A program made the position numbers and the translations under genes. Shown here one piece after another: positions 52,386 through 61,014 of a stretch of DNA of 64,000 nt. Source of the DNA: Kibdelosporangium aridum (GTDB lineage: Bacteria; Actinomycetota; Actinomycetes; Mycobacteriales; Pseudonocardiaceae); contig NZ_FWXV01000014.1 in assembly GCF_900176515.1 (NCBI RefSeq), forward strand, positions 62,001 to 126,000. Reading direction: 5' to 3'. The notes below the pieces were generated by a model, which worked only from the letters and a program-made list of their open reading frames with translations, did not search any database and was not told the origin of the DNA. Positions within the stretch are counted from its first letter, which is position 1. Each line of letters opens with the position of its first letter.

Positions 52386-53732
52386 ATGATGACCGCCGCA
52401 CAGGTCGACCAGCCGGGCAGGAGGTGGGTCCGCGCCCTGGTAGGGAGCGCGGGCCCACCGCGGCTGATCCCCGCCGCCCGCACGGGTGTCTGCACGGGTA
52501 TTGCCGTGGCCGTTGCCGTCGCAGCTCACCGACCCGATTGGGGACTCGTCGCCGTCCTCGGCTGCTTCACCTCTCAATACGCCCCGCGCGACGTGCGGTG
52601 GCGCGCCGCCCTCACGCTCACTGGAATCGCGCTGAGCCTGTCGTTCGCAGTGCTCGTGGCCGGGCTGCTGAGCACACATCGCTTCTGGGCCGTGGTCTGC
52701 ACGGCGGTCGTCGCGGCGATCGCCACCCTCCTCGTTCCCGCGCTGGCGATCCCACCACCGGGCATGTCGGTGATCGTGATCGCCACCGCGGTGGCCACCG
52801 GGTTGCCTTCAGGCCATGCAGTTCGCAACGCCCTGCTCGTTCTCGCTGCTGGCTGTGGATGCGTCGTCATCGCCGTCCTGGAAACCGCGGTGCGCACGGT
52901 TCTGCTACGACACACCACCGTCGCGACTACCTCACCCCGGCTGTCCTTTCGGGACTGGTGGGAGTTCCACATCCGGCGCTCCCCCGCGTTGTTCATGTCC
53001 GCTCGGGTAGGCGGAACGGTGTTCGTCGCCGGGGTCCTCGCCAATGCGGTCGCCTCAGCATTGGGAACCAGCCGCTCCTACTGGGCGATGGCGGCGGGCG
53101 CGGCGGCAATGGGCACCGGCAGCCACGGCGCGGTCGTCCGGCTACGCGTCACGCATTACCTGCTCGGATCCTGCGCCGGAGTCATCGTGGCTGCCGCCAT
53201 TCTCTCCAGCGACCCCGCACCGTATGTCATCGCCGTCTTACTGGGGTTGCTGATGTTCGGCGCGGAGTTCGTCGTCATCCGCAGCTACGCTCTCGCGCTG
53301 GTATTCATCACCCCGCTGGCGATCCTCATCGCGCACACCGGCCGAGCCGGGCCCTTGCCCGCCCTAGTGGCCGATCGCTTGCTGGAAAGCGCAATCGGCT
53401 GCGCCTGCGCGCTCCTGGCCGGCCTCGCCATCACCAAGCGATGGGCACAACGCCAGCTCGCTGCCAGCAGCACCGCCACACTCGACGCAATCAAAGCAAC
53501 TTTGGCAGCCACCCCAACGAACGTCGACCGGGAACTGCATGCCTTGCGACTCCGCAGCACGCGCCTCGATCTCATTCGCACCCGAGTAAGCGGCGAACGC
53601 AAAGCTGTCCGTACCGCAGTGGCATCTGCGTTGCAGGAGGCGGCTCAGGTCAGTGCACAGGCCGCCTGCCTTCTGTCCGCTGGCAGAAACATGCCTCACG
53701 TAGCTGAACGGCCACATAGGAGTCTTCCATAG
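52386..53732 (+). CDS. FUSC family membrane protein
   Basis: A 448-residue protein with two blocks of about five to six membrane segments separated by a hydrophilic stretch (SFRDWWEFHIRRSPALFM), matching FUSC-type proteins related to fusaric acid resistance and AaeB aromatic acid efflux. The second block holds ARVGGTVFVAGVLANAVASA and SRSYWAMAAGAAAMGTG. The last 90 residues are a soluble helical tail. Two ATG codons follow each other at 52386; GAGGGGAACGAC precedes them. Next to an aromatic-type aldehyde dehydrogenase it may export an aromatic acid. Confidence 0.85.
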   Translation: MMTAAQVDQPGRRWVRALVGSAGPPRLIPAARTGVCTGIAVAVAVAAHRPDWGLVAVLGCFTSQYAPRDVRWRAALTLTGIALSLSFAVLVAGLLSTHRFWAVVCTAVVAAIATLLVPALAIPPPGMSVIVIATAVATGLPSGHAVRNALLVLAAGCGCVVIAVLETAVRTVLLRHTTVATTSPRLSFRDWWEFHIRRSPALFMSARVGGTVFVAGVLANAVASALGTSRSYWAMAAGAAAMGTGSHGAVVRLRVTHYLLGSCAGVIVAAAILSSDPAPYVIAVLLGLLMFGAEFVVIRSYALALVFITPLAILIAHTGRAGPLPALVADRLLESAIGCACALLAGLAITKRWAQRQLAASSTATLDAIKATLAATPTNVDRELHALRLRSTRLDLIRTRVSGERKAVRTAVASALQEAAQVSAQAACLLSAGRNMPHVAERPHRSLP

Positions 53733-53740
53733 CTAATCAT

Positions 53741-54139
53741 GTGGAGGTGATTGGATTACGTCCACGCGGATGGCCGCTGTGGTTGTTCCGGGTGATGGTG
53801 ACGTTCGCCGCGTTATCTATGTTCGCGCAAGCCGCACTGGCCGGTGGCTTACTGGCAGGCCACTTCGACATGTTGGCTCTACACCGGGACAACTCTACGG
53901 TCTCGGTGCTGATCGTGACCGCGATGACCGTTGCAGGCGTGCTGTTGCACCGACCGGGGCGTGGGCCATCGTGGCCGATGTGGGTCAGCCTGGTCTGTCT
54001 TGTGGTGTCGGTGGGGCAGGCCCTCTTGGGGTATACCAGGACGTTGAGCCTGCATGTCCCGTTCGGCGTTCTCATCACGGCCGCGCTTCTGCTTCTGCTG
54101 GTGTGGGCATGGCGGCCGATGACGCAGGAGTCCCGATGA
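53741..54139 (+). CDS. Four-helix membrane protein (DUF6220-like)
   Basis: A 132-residue membrane protein with four hydrophobic segments, roughly 14-38, 53-68, 80-98 and 105-124. Histidines stand at LAGHFDMLALHR after the first segment and at SLHVPFGVL at the start of the fourth, as in small heme-b or DUF6220-like membrane proteins. Whether it binds heme is not known. The GTG start at 53741 has no good ribosome site, so the start is uncertain. The stop overlaps the multicopper oxidase ATG by four bases, which suggests it serves that enzyme, for example as redox or export partner. Confidence 0.68.
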   Translation: MEVIGLRPRGWPLWLFRVMVTFAALSMFAQAALAGGLLAGHFDMLALHRDNSTVSVLIVTAMTVAGVLLHRPGRGPSWPMWVSLVCLVVSVGQALLGYTRTLSLHVPFGVLITAALLLLLVWAWRPMTQESR

Positions 54140-55701
54140 GACACAAGTTGTCACGACGTAGGCTGTTCGGACTGGCAGCGGTGGCTGTCGGTGGCGCCGT
54201 GAACCTGTCCACGTCGGGCTGTGGGCTGGTTTCGACGGGAGAGCCGGGCACATTGCTACGCAGTACGATCCCGATTCCCGAGCCGTATCAAGTACCTCTG
54301 CCGATCCCGCCGGTCCTGCAGCCGTCGCACACGGACGCGACGACCGACTACTACGAAATCACCCAGCAGCCCGCCGTCGCCGAGATCATCCCCGGATACC
54401 GCACTCCACTGTGGACGTACCAAGGCACGTTCCCGGGGCCGACACTCGTCTCCCGTTCCGGCCGGCGCACAGTCGTCAAGCACGTCAACAAGCTGCCGCA
54501 TCCAGTGGTCGTCCATCTGCATGGTGGCCACACGCCACAGGACAGTGACGGATACCCGGGCGATATGATCCTTCCCGACGGCGGGCACACGGATCACCTG
54601 GCGCACATGGGGATGATGCCCGCACTACCGGGCATCCCTGTGGTCGGCTCACGTGAGTACGTGTATCCGTTCGAGCAGCGCGCCGCGACGCTGTGGTACC
54701 ACGATCACCGGATGGGTTTCACAGGGCAGAGCGTCTGGTATGGACTGGCCGGCTTCCATCTGGTCCACGACGACGAAGAGGACAGGTTGCCGTTACCCTG
54801 CGGCGATCGGGACATCCCCTTGCTGATCACCGACCGGGCGTTCGACGCCGACGGCGCGATGCCATACCCGAGTGTGCATCCAGACCTGCACTCTCCCGGT
54901 GTCACGCCGCCGTACATGAATGGTGTGCTCGGAGACGTGATTCTGGTTAACGGTGCCCCGTCGCCCATCACGCGTGTGCAACGGCTGCGCTACCGGCTGA
55001 GGTTGCTCAACGCCTCGAACGCGCGGCGCTACAGGTTCGAACTGGATCCCCAACCGCCTGGCGGCGGTGGCATCGTCCAGATCGGCAGTGACGGCGGACT
55101 CCTCGATCGCCCTAGGGCGCACGATTCTCTCCAGCTGGCTTCTGCGGAACGAGCCGACGTCGTCATCGATTTCGCACGGTACGCTCCCGGAACCCGCGTC
55201 AGGTTGCGCAACACCCTTGGCACAGGCAGAACAACCGAGGTACTCGCCTTCGACGTCAGTTCGCACGCGTCCGTCGACGACACCATGGTTCCCGAGCAGC
55301 TCTCTACGATGCGGCTTCTCGATCCAGCGACCGCAACGGTGACACGTGACTTCCTGTTCCAGAACCGTGGCGAAGAAGACGGCTGGATGATCAACGGGCA
55401 ACCCTACGACCCGGCACGGCCGCTGGCCACGCCGCGGCTCGGCGAGGTCGAGCGCTGGCGGTTCATCACCGACGTGCACCACCCCGTTCACCTACACCTC
55501 GACCACTTCCAGGTGCTGGCGCGCGACGGCGAAGAACCAGGGCCGTACGACCACGGCTGGAAGGACACACTCGGCCTCGAACCGGCACAGGCCGCCGAAA
55601 TACTCGTGCGGTTCACCGACTACCCCGGTAGGTACATGCTTCACTGCCACAACTTGGAGCACGAGGACATGGCCATGATGGCCGACTACCTCGTCACCTG
55701 A
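54136..55701 (+). CDS. Multicopper oxidase, exported (CotA/bilirubin oxidase type)
   Basis: A 521-residue multicopper oxidase. The N terminus has a twin-arginine signal (SRRRLFGLAAVAVGGA) running into SGC with Cys29, so it may be a Tat-exported lipoprotein. Copper motifs are complete: HLHGGH (His127, His129), WYHDH (His189, His191), HPVHLHLDHF and HCHNLEHEDMAMM with Cys504 of the type 1 site and Met514 as possible axial ligand. It would oxidise phenols, bilirubin-like compounds or metal ions with O2 outside the cell. The start is fixed by the signal peptide and the ATGA overlap. Confidence 0.93.
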   Translation: MRHKLSRRRLFGLAAVAVGGAVNLSTSGCGLVSTGEPGTLLRSTIPIPEPYQVPLPIPPVLQPSHTDATTDYYEITQQPAVAEIIPGYRTPLWTYQGTFPGPTLVSRSGRRTVVKHVNKLPHPVVVHLHGGHTPQDSDGYPGDMILPDGGHTDHLAHMGMMPALPGIPVVGSREYVYPFEQRAATLWYHDHRMGFTGQSVWYGLAGFHLVHDDEEDRLPLPCGDRDIPLLITDRAFDADGAMPYPSVHPDLHSPGVTPPYMNGVLGDVILVNGAPSPITRVQRLRYRLRLLNASNARRYRFELDPQPPGGGGIVQIGSDGGLLDRPRAHDSLQLASAERADVVIDFARYAPGTRVRLRNTLGTGRTTEVLAFDVSSHASVDDTMVPEQLSTMRLLDPATATVTRDFLFQNRGEEDGWMINGQPYDPARPLATPRLGEVERWRFITDVHHPVHLHLDHFQVLARDGEEPGPYDHGWKDTLGLEPAQAAEILVRFTDYPGRYMLHCHNLEHEDMAMMADYLVT

Positions 55702-55842
55702 CCAAGGGCCATCGACCCAGGAATGGGCCGAACTTCTCTGCACGCTCGGCCACTCTGGCATGCTGATGTCCACGAGCCCAGCGGTCGAGAATCATCAGTC
55801 TTGTCCATATTGGACATACTCGTGCACGTCTCCACTCCAACA

Positions 55843-55878
55843 GTTCGCGCCAGAGCCCTCAAGGGCGCTGGCGCGAAC
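55843..55878. terminator. Strong bidirectional hairpin terminator
   Basis: GTTCGCGCCAG (55843-55853) and CTGGCGCGAAC (55868-55878) make an 11-bp perfect stem; inside, GCCC and GGGC extend it around the loop TCAA. It lies between the convergent multicopper oxidase and small secreted protein genes. A second dyad, TGTCCA-TAT-TGGACA, stands at 55802-55816. Confidence 0.75.
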
Positions 55879-55950
55879 CTGTCACCGTGGGTGGAAGACC
55901 TGTCGGGCAATCAACTCAACTTGGTCGTGCTCGACGTGGATCAGCACGAC

Positions 55951-56274
55951 TCACCAACGGACGGGGTCGGGCCGTTCCTGTCCCATGTACGGGGCGCAGT
56001 CGCCGTAGCCTATCGCGGCGGTTGCCTGGGCAACGTTCATTTGCAGCCGGTAGCGACTCGCGCCAGCCTCATCGCCTCGCTCGCGATAAATGTTGTAGAG
56101 GTGCTGTGCGTCCAGGAAATCCTTGTGGGAGCGGTCGTACCTGTAAATGACCTCACGACAGTCCACGGCGACTGCCGCTGAGGCGACCGCTGGCGCGGCA
56201 AGTCCGAGGCCGACGCCGAGGACCGTCATGGACGCAGCGATCGCGACCGCGCGACCTCTAAGGGATTTCTTCAT
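55951..56274 (-). CDS. Small secreted protein, function unknown
   Basis: A 107-residue protein with a clear Sec signal peptide: MKKSLRGRAVAIAASMTVLG then a hydrophobic stretch ending APAVASAAVA. The mature part has about 70 residues with two cysteines (VDCREVIYRY and GYGDCAPYMG) that could form one disulfide, and a charged helical middle. I recognise no family. AAGGA stands before the ATG. It is transcribed towards the multicopper oxidase, from which a strong hairpin separates it. Confidence 0.78.
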   Translation of the reverse strand: MKKSLRGRAVAIAASMTVLGVGLGLAAPAVASAAVAVDCREVIYRYDRSHKDFLDAQHLYNIYRERGDEAGASRYRLQMNVAQATAAIGYGDCAPYMGQERPDPVRW

Positions 56275-56406
56275 TCGTTTTTCCTTCTTTCTCTTGTCCG
56301 TGCGGGCCTTGCGGCCACGTGCGACACGGGACGTATGACTCCCGACACAGCGGATTACCGTGGCGGGCTAGTACTGCGACGGCAGCCAGGTGATTGGGTA
56401 GCTACC

Positions 56407-57345
56407 TCATGAGCGCGCATCGCTGGCGTGTCCCGCACCAATTGGGTACGCGACGAACGCGAACCGCCTGGAGTCGGGAGCCCAGCTGTTGACATTGATG
56501 GTTCCTTGACCACCATCCAGGGCGACCAGCGACCGCGGAGTGCCATGCGGCAACGTAAGAAGGCGCAACTCGACGGGCAAGTCGGCCGGGTGGCCGACCG
56601 TGCCCGGTGGGTAGCTCAGGTACGCCAGAAGGGTGCCGTCGGGCGATGGATGGGGAAACCAGTTGACGCGGTCGTCGTCCGTCAGTTGGTCCACGACCCC
56701 GGTCGTCAGGTCCCGCCGGAACAGCTGGGCGTGCCCCGCGACGGTGGACCGGAATTCGGAGTTGAAGTACAGCGCCGCCCCGTCGGGAGAGAACTCCGGC
56801 CCGTCGGCGGGCGAGTAACCGTCCCCGACGAGTTCCTCCTGCCCGGTGTCGAGGTCCAGTGTCCACACTGCACGACGGCCCCACTCCACGCCGTCTGCCA
56901 TTTCCATGCCTACATAGGTAAGGGTGCGGCCATCGGCCGAGATGCCGTGTAGAAAGTGCCGGAAGTGCCGTTCCGGCTCTTTGGCGACCGTCACCTGCTC
57001 GGCTTTACCCCCGTTCCACGGCACTCGGTACAGGTGACCGTCAACTGCGGAAACGATGTGCCACTTGCCATCGGGGGTGAGAACGTGATCGTTGTTGATC
57101 GGGGGCAGTCCGTCGGTGGGTATCGGGCTCAAACTCCGGGAGCCGCCGATATCCACCCGAAGCAACACGCCATTCCCGTTGACCACCAAGTGCCGGCCGT
57201 CGGGGTGGAACTGCGGGGCCTCGATCAGACAGTCGGTGCTGCTCAGCAGGAGTGTGGTCGTTCCGGACTCGACGTCGAGCACACACAAGTCAGCTCGCTG
57301 CCCCGGACGTAGTTGGCGCCACAGGGGAAAGCTCGTCAGCCCCAT
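56407..57345 (-). CDS. TolB-like beta-propeller protein
   Basis: A 312-residue protein made of WD40/PD40 repeats: FHPDGRHLVV, TPDGKWHIVSA, SADGRTLTYVG, FSPDGAALYFN, SPDGTLLAYLS and APDSRRFAFVA are successive strands of a six-bladed propeller as in TolB or oligogalacturonate lyase OGL. There is no signal peptide. The ATG at 57345 (or GTG one codon before) is chosen because AAGGAGG lies 10 to 13 bases upstream. It is the last gene of the beta-mannosidase operon; a sugar lyase or sensor role is possible, yet unproven. Confidence 0.82.
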   Translation of the reverse strand: MGLTSFPLWRQLRPGQRADLCVLDVESGTTTLLLSSTDCLIEAPQFHPDGRHLVVNGNGVLLRVDIGGSRSLSPIPTDGLPPINNDHVLTPDGKWHIVSAVDGHLYRVPWNGGKAEQVTVAKEPERHFRHFLHGISADGRTLTYVGMEMADGVEWGRRAVWTLDLDTGQEELVGDGYSPADGPEFSPDGAALYFNSEFRSTVAGHAQLFRRDLTTGVVDQLTDDDRVNWFPHPSPDGTLLAYLSYPPGTVGHPADLPVELRLLTLPHGTPRSLVALDGGQGTINVNSWAPDSRRFAFVAYPIGAGHASDARS

Positions 57346-57427
57346 CACGATGTTGAATCCTCCTTCGTATAGCGGTGTCGACCGTGGCCTTCGTGGGCAC
57401 GTTGCTCCCTGCCGCCGCTGTTGCGCG

Positions 57428-58276
57428 TCACCACTGGGAAACCCCCTGCTCAACAAGCGTGTGAGCGTTACGGCCCAACAGATCTAGCGGATCGCCCTCG
57501 GTAAGGTCGATCTCCACCACGTGCCACGGAATGTTCTTGATCGCACCCTGCAGATCCGAGACGTTGAGAATGCCTGTGCCGAGTGGGGTCTGCGGCGCAC
57601 CCGGGACCGATGGGCCGTCCTTCAGGTGCACCGCTGCGACCCGATCGCCGAGACCCGCAACGACCGCGCTGGGGTCTTGGCCCGCGACGCGGGCCCAGAA
57701 CATGTCCACCTCTGCAACCAACGCCGGTCCGGCCGCGGCCCAGAATCGCTGATAACCCGTGGACCCGTCACCCAGATCCGACCACTCGAACCAGTGGTTG
57801 TGATAGCCGAGACGCAGCCCGAGGTCCGCTGCCCGGTCGGCCGCCTCGGTCAGTACCCGGGCAAGGTCAGTGACGCGGTCGGCATTGGTGAACGACTTCT
57901 CGTCGTGGCCAGGCACGAGTCGGGGATGCGGGACGAACACCGTGTCGGTGCCGAACTCACGGCACTCCTGCGCGAGCAACTCGACGGACCCGGCCAGGTC
58001 GTCGGCCGCGGTCAGGCCCGCGTGCACCGCCGAGACCCCGAGACCGAGGCCGTCGAGCACGCCCCGCACCTGGGTCGCGATGGCGACACGCTGTCCCGGC
58101 TCGATCCCGGGGCTGCCCAGTCCGAAGGGTTCGACGAACCGGAACCCCCGCTTCGCCAGGTCGGCAAGCGTGCCAGGCAGGTCGGTCGCAAGTTGTTGGC
58201 GCACGCTGAAAAGTTGGACGGAGAGCACACGTTTATCCGCCATGGAGATGTTTTCCTTCGCAGCGAAGGTGGTCAT
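57428..58276 (-). CDS. Sugar phosphate isomerase/epimerase family protein
   Basis: A 282-residue TIM-barrel protein of the AP endonuclease 2 (xylose isomerase-like) superfamily. The metal-site motifs run in order: YHNHWFEW, AEVDMFWARVAG, VHLKDGPS and HVVEIDLTEG. Such enzymes interconvert sugars or inositols. The ATG at 58276 overlaps the beta-mannosidase stop by four bases; an ATG at 58243 (MADKRVLSVQLFS) with AAGGA before it is an alternative start. It may process the sugar released by the mannosidase. Confidence 0.87.
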   Translation of the reverse strand: MTTFAAKENISMADKRVLSVQLFSVRQQLATDLPGTLADLAKRGFRFVEPFGLGSPGIEPGQRVAIATQVRGVLDGLGLGVSAVHAGLTAADDLAGSVELLAQECREFGTDTVFVPHPRLVPGHDEKSFTNADRVTDLARVLTEAADRAADLGLRLGYHNHWFEWSDLGDGSTGYQRFWAAAGPALVAEVDMFWARVAGQDPSAVVAGLGDRVAAVHLKDGPSVPGAPQTPLGTGILNVSDLQGAIKNIPWHVVEIDLTEGDPLDLLGRNAHTLVEQGVSQW

Positions 58277-60903
58277 CGCCGAGCCTCCGATCCAGCGGCG
58301 TGGTCAACCGGTCGCCACTCCCCCGGCCACGGGTACGAGGCCACCGTGATCGCCTTGAGGTCGAGGTCGTCGGGGACTCCAGTCACCGTGATCTCAACGC
58401 GGTCGCGGTCGCGGAGGTCGAAATAGTTGTCGCTGAAGCGCATGCCGGGAACGGGGCTGCTCGCGTGGACGAAGTAGCTGAAGCCGACAGACTCGATCCA
58501 CAGAGTGACCGTGCCCGGCGCAGTGCGTTCGCGGTTGACAAGAAGCCGGGACGAGCCGGTGCGCAGCCGTCCGATCTCGGTGAAGTAGTGGCGCGCGTGC
58601 AGTCCCCCTGGACCAGTCACCCACGCGTAGTGCTCAGGGGAGCGCTCCACCTGGCTCGCGTTACCAGTCCAGATTGGAACCGAGGTCGACGATGCCGCCG
58701 TGCCGTTGACGGAAATCGTCCGCCGGGTGGTGCCGTCGAAACGGCCGAGCTCCACCTCTGCCGCGAGATCCACGGTGTCCCGTGTGTTGTTGACCAGCCA
58801 CAGCTCCAGGCCGCCGTCGTCGCGGTCCCGGAAGCTCAGCGCGACCGGCGTGCTCGCCCGCGCAACGGCGTAGTAGGCAGCCTTTGGCACCCGATCGAAG
58901 TCCACAAGCGACCAACTGAACGCTGGCCAGACGTCGTTGAAGCTCCAGACCAGCGCACCGCTGGTGTGCGGCTGGCGGCGCCGGAAGTGCTCGACGGCGA
59001 ATGCCATCCCCTCGGCCTGGACGGCTTGGGTGAAGGCGATGTACTCGTCGAGGTCCTGGGGCATCCCCGTGGTGACCGCGAGTAGTTCGTCACCCTTGTC
59101 CTTGGGGTGGTCCTTGTTGTGCAGGTCAAAGATCTCGCTGTGCACGACCAAGGCGTCGGCCGGCAACCAGCGCTGGAGGGTGGAGAGCTCTGGGGAGGCA
59201 TGAATGCCGAACTCGGAGATGAACTTGCCGCGGTCGTAGCCGTAGCGGCGGTAGTGCCGGGCATCACCGTGGGTGGGGTACCTCTTGCTCCCGACACGGG
59301 CACCTGCGCCGTGCCAGACCTCCCAATTGTGCCGATCGCCGTCGCGCGAGCCGTTGGTCCCGAATGGTCCGCCGCTCCCGAACGGGCTGCCCGGCCAGTA
59401 CGGAACGACGCCGTCGTGTTCGGCGACCGTGGTCGGGAGGATGTCGTGGAAGAAGTGGTGTCCCCAGTCGCCCTTGCGCCGGGTCCAGAAAATCATCCCG
59501 TGCAGCCACTCGACTTCGTTGTTGCCGCACCACAGTGCGAGGCACGCGTGGTTGCGCAGGCGCCGGACCTGATACTCGGCTTCGGCTCGCACCTCGGCCT
59601 GCAGCCGCGCGTCGGCACTCGGGTAGCTGATGCAGGCGAACATGAAGTCCTGCCAGACAAGGACGCCGAGCTCGTCGCAGACGTCGTAGAAGGCGTCGTG
59701 CTCGTAGATTCCGCCGCCCCATACCCGCAACATCGTGAGGTTGCCGTCCCGGGCCAGCCCGACCAGATCGCAATAGGTGTCAGCGGTGATCCCGCCGGTC
59801 AGCATGTGCGGGGTGAGCCAGTTGCCGCCACGGGCGAAGACAGGCACGCCGTTGAGCAGGAAACGAAAGCGCCGTCCACCCTCCTCGGTGTCGATGCCTT
59901 GATCGAGCGCGATGGTGCGTAGCCCCACCCGGCTCTGGACGGTGTGCACTGGTTCGTCCTCGGCCCGAAGCACGATGTCGACCGTGTGCAGAGTCGGATC
60001 GCCGAGATCATGGGTCCACCACAGCTCCGGATCGACCACAGGCAGGAAGACCTGCGCCGTACCAGTGCCCCGGTCCGCGGGGAATGGCAAATGGGTCGTG
60101 AGCACGCGGCCGGTGGGACTCGTCAGCCGCACCTCGGCAGTGTGCGTTCGCGGCGCGAGCGTCTCGATCTCCACGTCCACGCGGATCCGGCCGCTGCGGT
60201 GGTCCTCGGAAAGCTCATCGAGTACGACCCGGTAGGAACGGATTGTGGCGCTGCGGTCGTGGACAAGCCGCACCGGGCGCCAGATGCCGATCGCGGGCAA
60301 GTTCGGCCCGAAGTCCCAGCCCCACGACATCGCCGCCTTTCGCCGGCCCGTCGCGTGTTGCAGGGCGGTCATCGCACCCAACGGATCCCCGGTGTCCGAC
60401 GAGCGGGTGAGCTTGCGGAGAAGTTGCATGCGCCGGACCATTCGCGTGCTGCTGTCGGGCGTCGTCAAGCCCTCGAGCGGTGGGCGAAATCGCAGGAGCA
60501 GCACGTTTTCCTCGGCGAGCACCTCGGTGACGTCATACTCCACCGCCCGGAATTGGTTCTCGTGATGGCCGAGGCGGCGGCCATTGAGCCAAATGTCGAC
60601 GACGGTGTCCAATCCGTCGAAGACCAGACGGGTGCGCGTTGTCCCGGCGGGAACATCGGCGTCAAACCGCGCGCGGTACCACCACTCAAGCTTCTCCACC
60701 CACTCCGCGGCGCGCTCGTTCGCCCCGTAGTACGGGTCGTCGATCCGGCCGGCCTCGAGCAGAGCGGTGTGCACGCCTCCGGGCGCACGGGCGGGGATCC
60801 AGTCAAGGGTGTCGTCTGTGGCCAGCGCGGACGGGCCACCGCTGCCCACAGGTAGGCCGACGATCTCGAACGCGTCAAGAGTGAGCGAGTCGAGCTCAAC
60901 CAT
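58273..60903 (-). CDS. Beta-mannosidase, glycoside hydrolase family 2
   Basis: An 876-residue GH2 enzyme. The N-terminal jelly roll includes FDGLDTVVDIWLNGRRLG, an immunoglobulin-like domain lies around residues 225-340, and the TIM barrel follows with the acid/base Glu463 (WCGNNEVEW) and nucleophile Glu564 (FISEFGIHA). DRHNWEVWHG in the barrel is typical of beta-mannosidases. No signal peptide is seen, so it acts on imported oligosaccharides. The ATG at 60903 follows AGGAGGTGAAGG; a longer frame to 60951 runs into the operator. It leads the operon with isomerase and propeller genes. Confidence 0.92.
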   Translation of the reverse strand: MVELDSLTLDAFEIVGLPVGSGGPSALATDDTLDWIPARAPGGVHTALLEAGRIDDPYYGANERAAEWVEKLEWWYRARFDADVPAGTTRTRLVFDGLDTVVDIWLNGRRLGHHENQFRAVEYDVTEVLAEENVLLLRFRPPLEGLTTPDSSTRMVRRMQLLRKLTRSSDTGDPLGAMTALQHATGRRKAAMSWGWDFGPNLPAIGIWRPVRLVHDRSATIRSYRVVLDELSEDHRSGRIRVDVEIETLAPRTHTAEVRLTSPTGRVLTTHLPFPADRGTGTAQVFLPVVDPELWWTHDLGDPTLHTVDIVLRAEDEPVHTVQSRVGLRTIALDQGIDTEEGGRRFRFLLNGVPVFARGGNWLTPHMLTGGITADTYCDLVGLARDGNLTMLRVWGGGIYEHDAFYDVCDELGVLVWQDFMFACISYPSADARLQAEVRAEAEYQVRRLRNHACLALWCGNNEVEWLHGMIFWTRRKGDWGHHFFHDILPTTVAEHDGVVPYWPGSPFGSGGPFGTNGSRDGDRHNWEVWHGAGARVGSKRYPTHGDARHYRRYGYDRGKFISEFGIHASPELSTLQRWLPADALVVHSEIFDLHNKDHPKDKGDELLAVTTGMPQDLDEYIAFTQAVQAEGMAFAVEHFRRRQPHTSGALVWSFNDVWPAFSWSLVDFDRVPKAAYYAVARASTPVALSFRDRDDGGLELWLVNNTRDTVDLAAEVELGRFDGTTRRTISVNGTAASSTSVPIWTGNASQVERSPEHYAWVTGPGGLHARHYFTEIGRLRTGSSRLLVNRERTAPGTVTLWIESVGFSYFVHASSPVPGMRFSDNYFDLRDRDRVEITVTGVPDDLDLKAITVASYPWPGEWRPVDHAAGSEARR

Positions 60904-60918
60904 GACACCTTCACCTCC

Positions 60919-60967
60919 TGACACATCGAACCAAGTGGGACGATGACCCACTATAGACGATGTGTCA
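60919..60967 (-). promoter_or_regulatory. Nested 49-bp palindrome in the beta-mannosidase promoter
   Basis: TGACACATCG (60919-60928) is perfectly repeated in inverted form as CGATGTGTCA (60958-60967). Inside, AGTGGG (60934-60939) pairs with CCCACT (60947-60952), and the spacings on both sides are equal (five bases). TATAGT on the minus strand inside the element may be the -10 of the operon. CACATCGAACC at 60922 recurs at 61623 before the TetR gene. This should be the operator of that TetR protein. Confidence 0.65.
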
Positions 60968-61014
60968 GAACGGGCGATTGGCCGCCAACTCGTGCAGAAA
61001 CAGAAACTGGGAGG

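Noticed and set aside
50967..52679. Long leftward open frame of 570 codons opposite the aldehyde dehydrogenase
   Set aside because: It mirrors the codon pattern of the dehydrogenase gene, has no family motif and is a GC-driven shadow.
52424..53707. Second rightward frame of 427 codons inside the FUSC gene
   Set aside because: The hydrophobic pattern with membrane segments belongs to the other frame; this one is Arg-rich throughout.
55723..56181. 152-codon rightward frame opposite the small secreted protein
   Set aside because: It runs through the terminator hairpin, and the leftward gene has a signal peptide and ribosome site.
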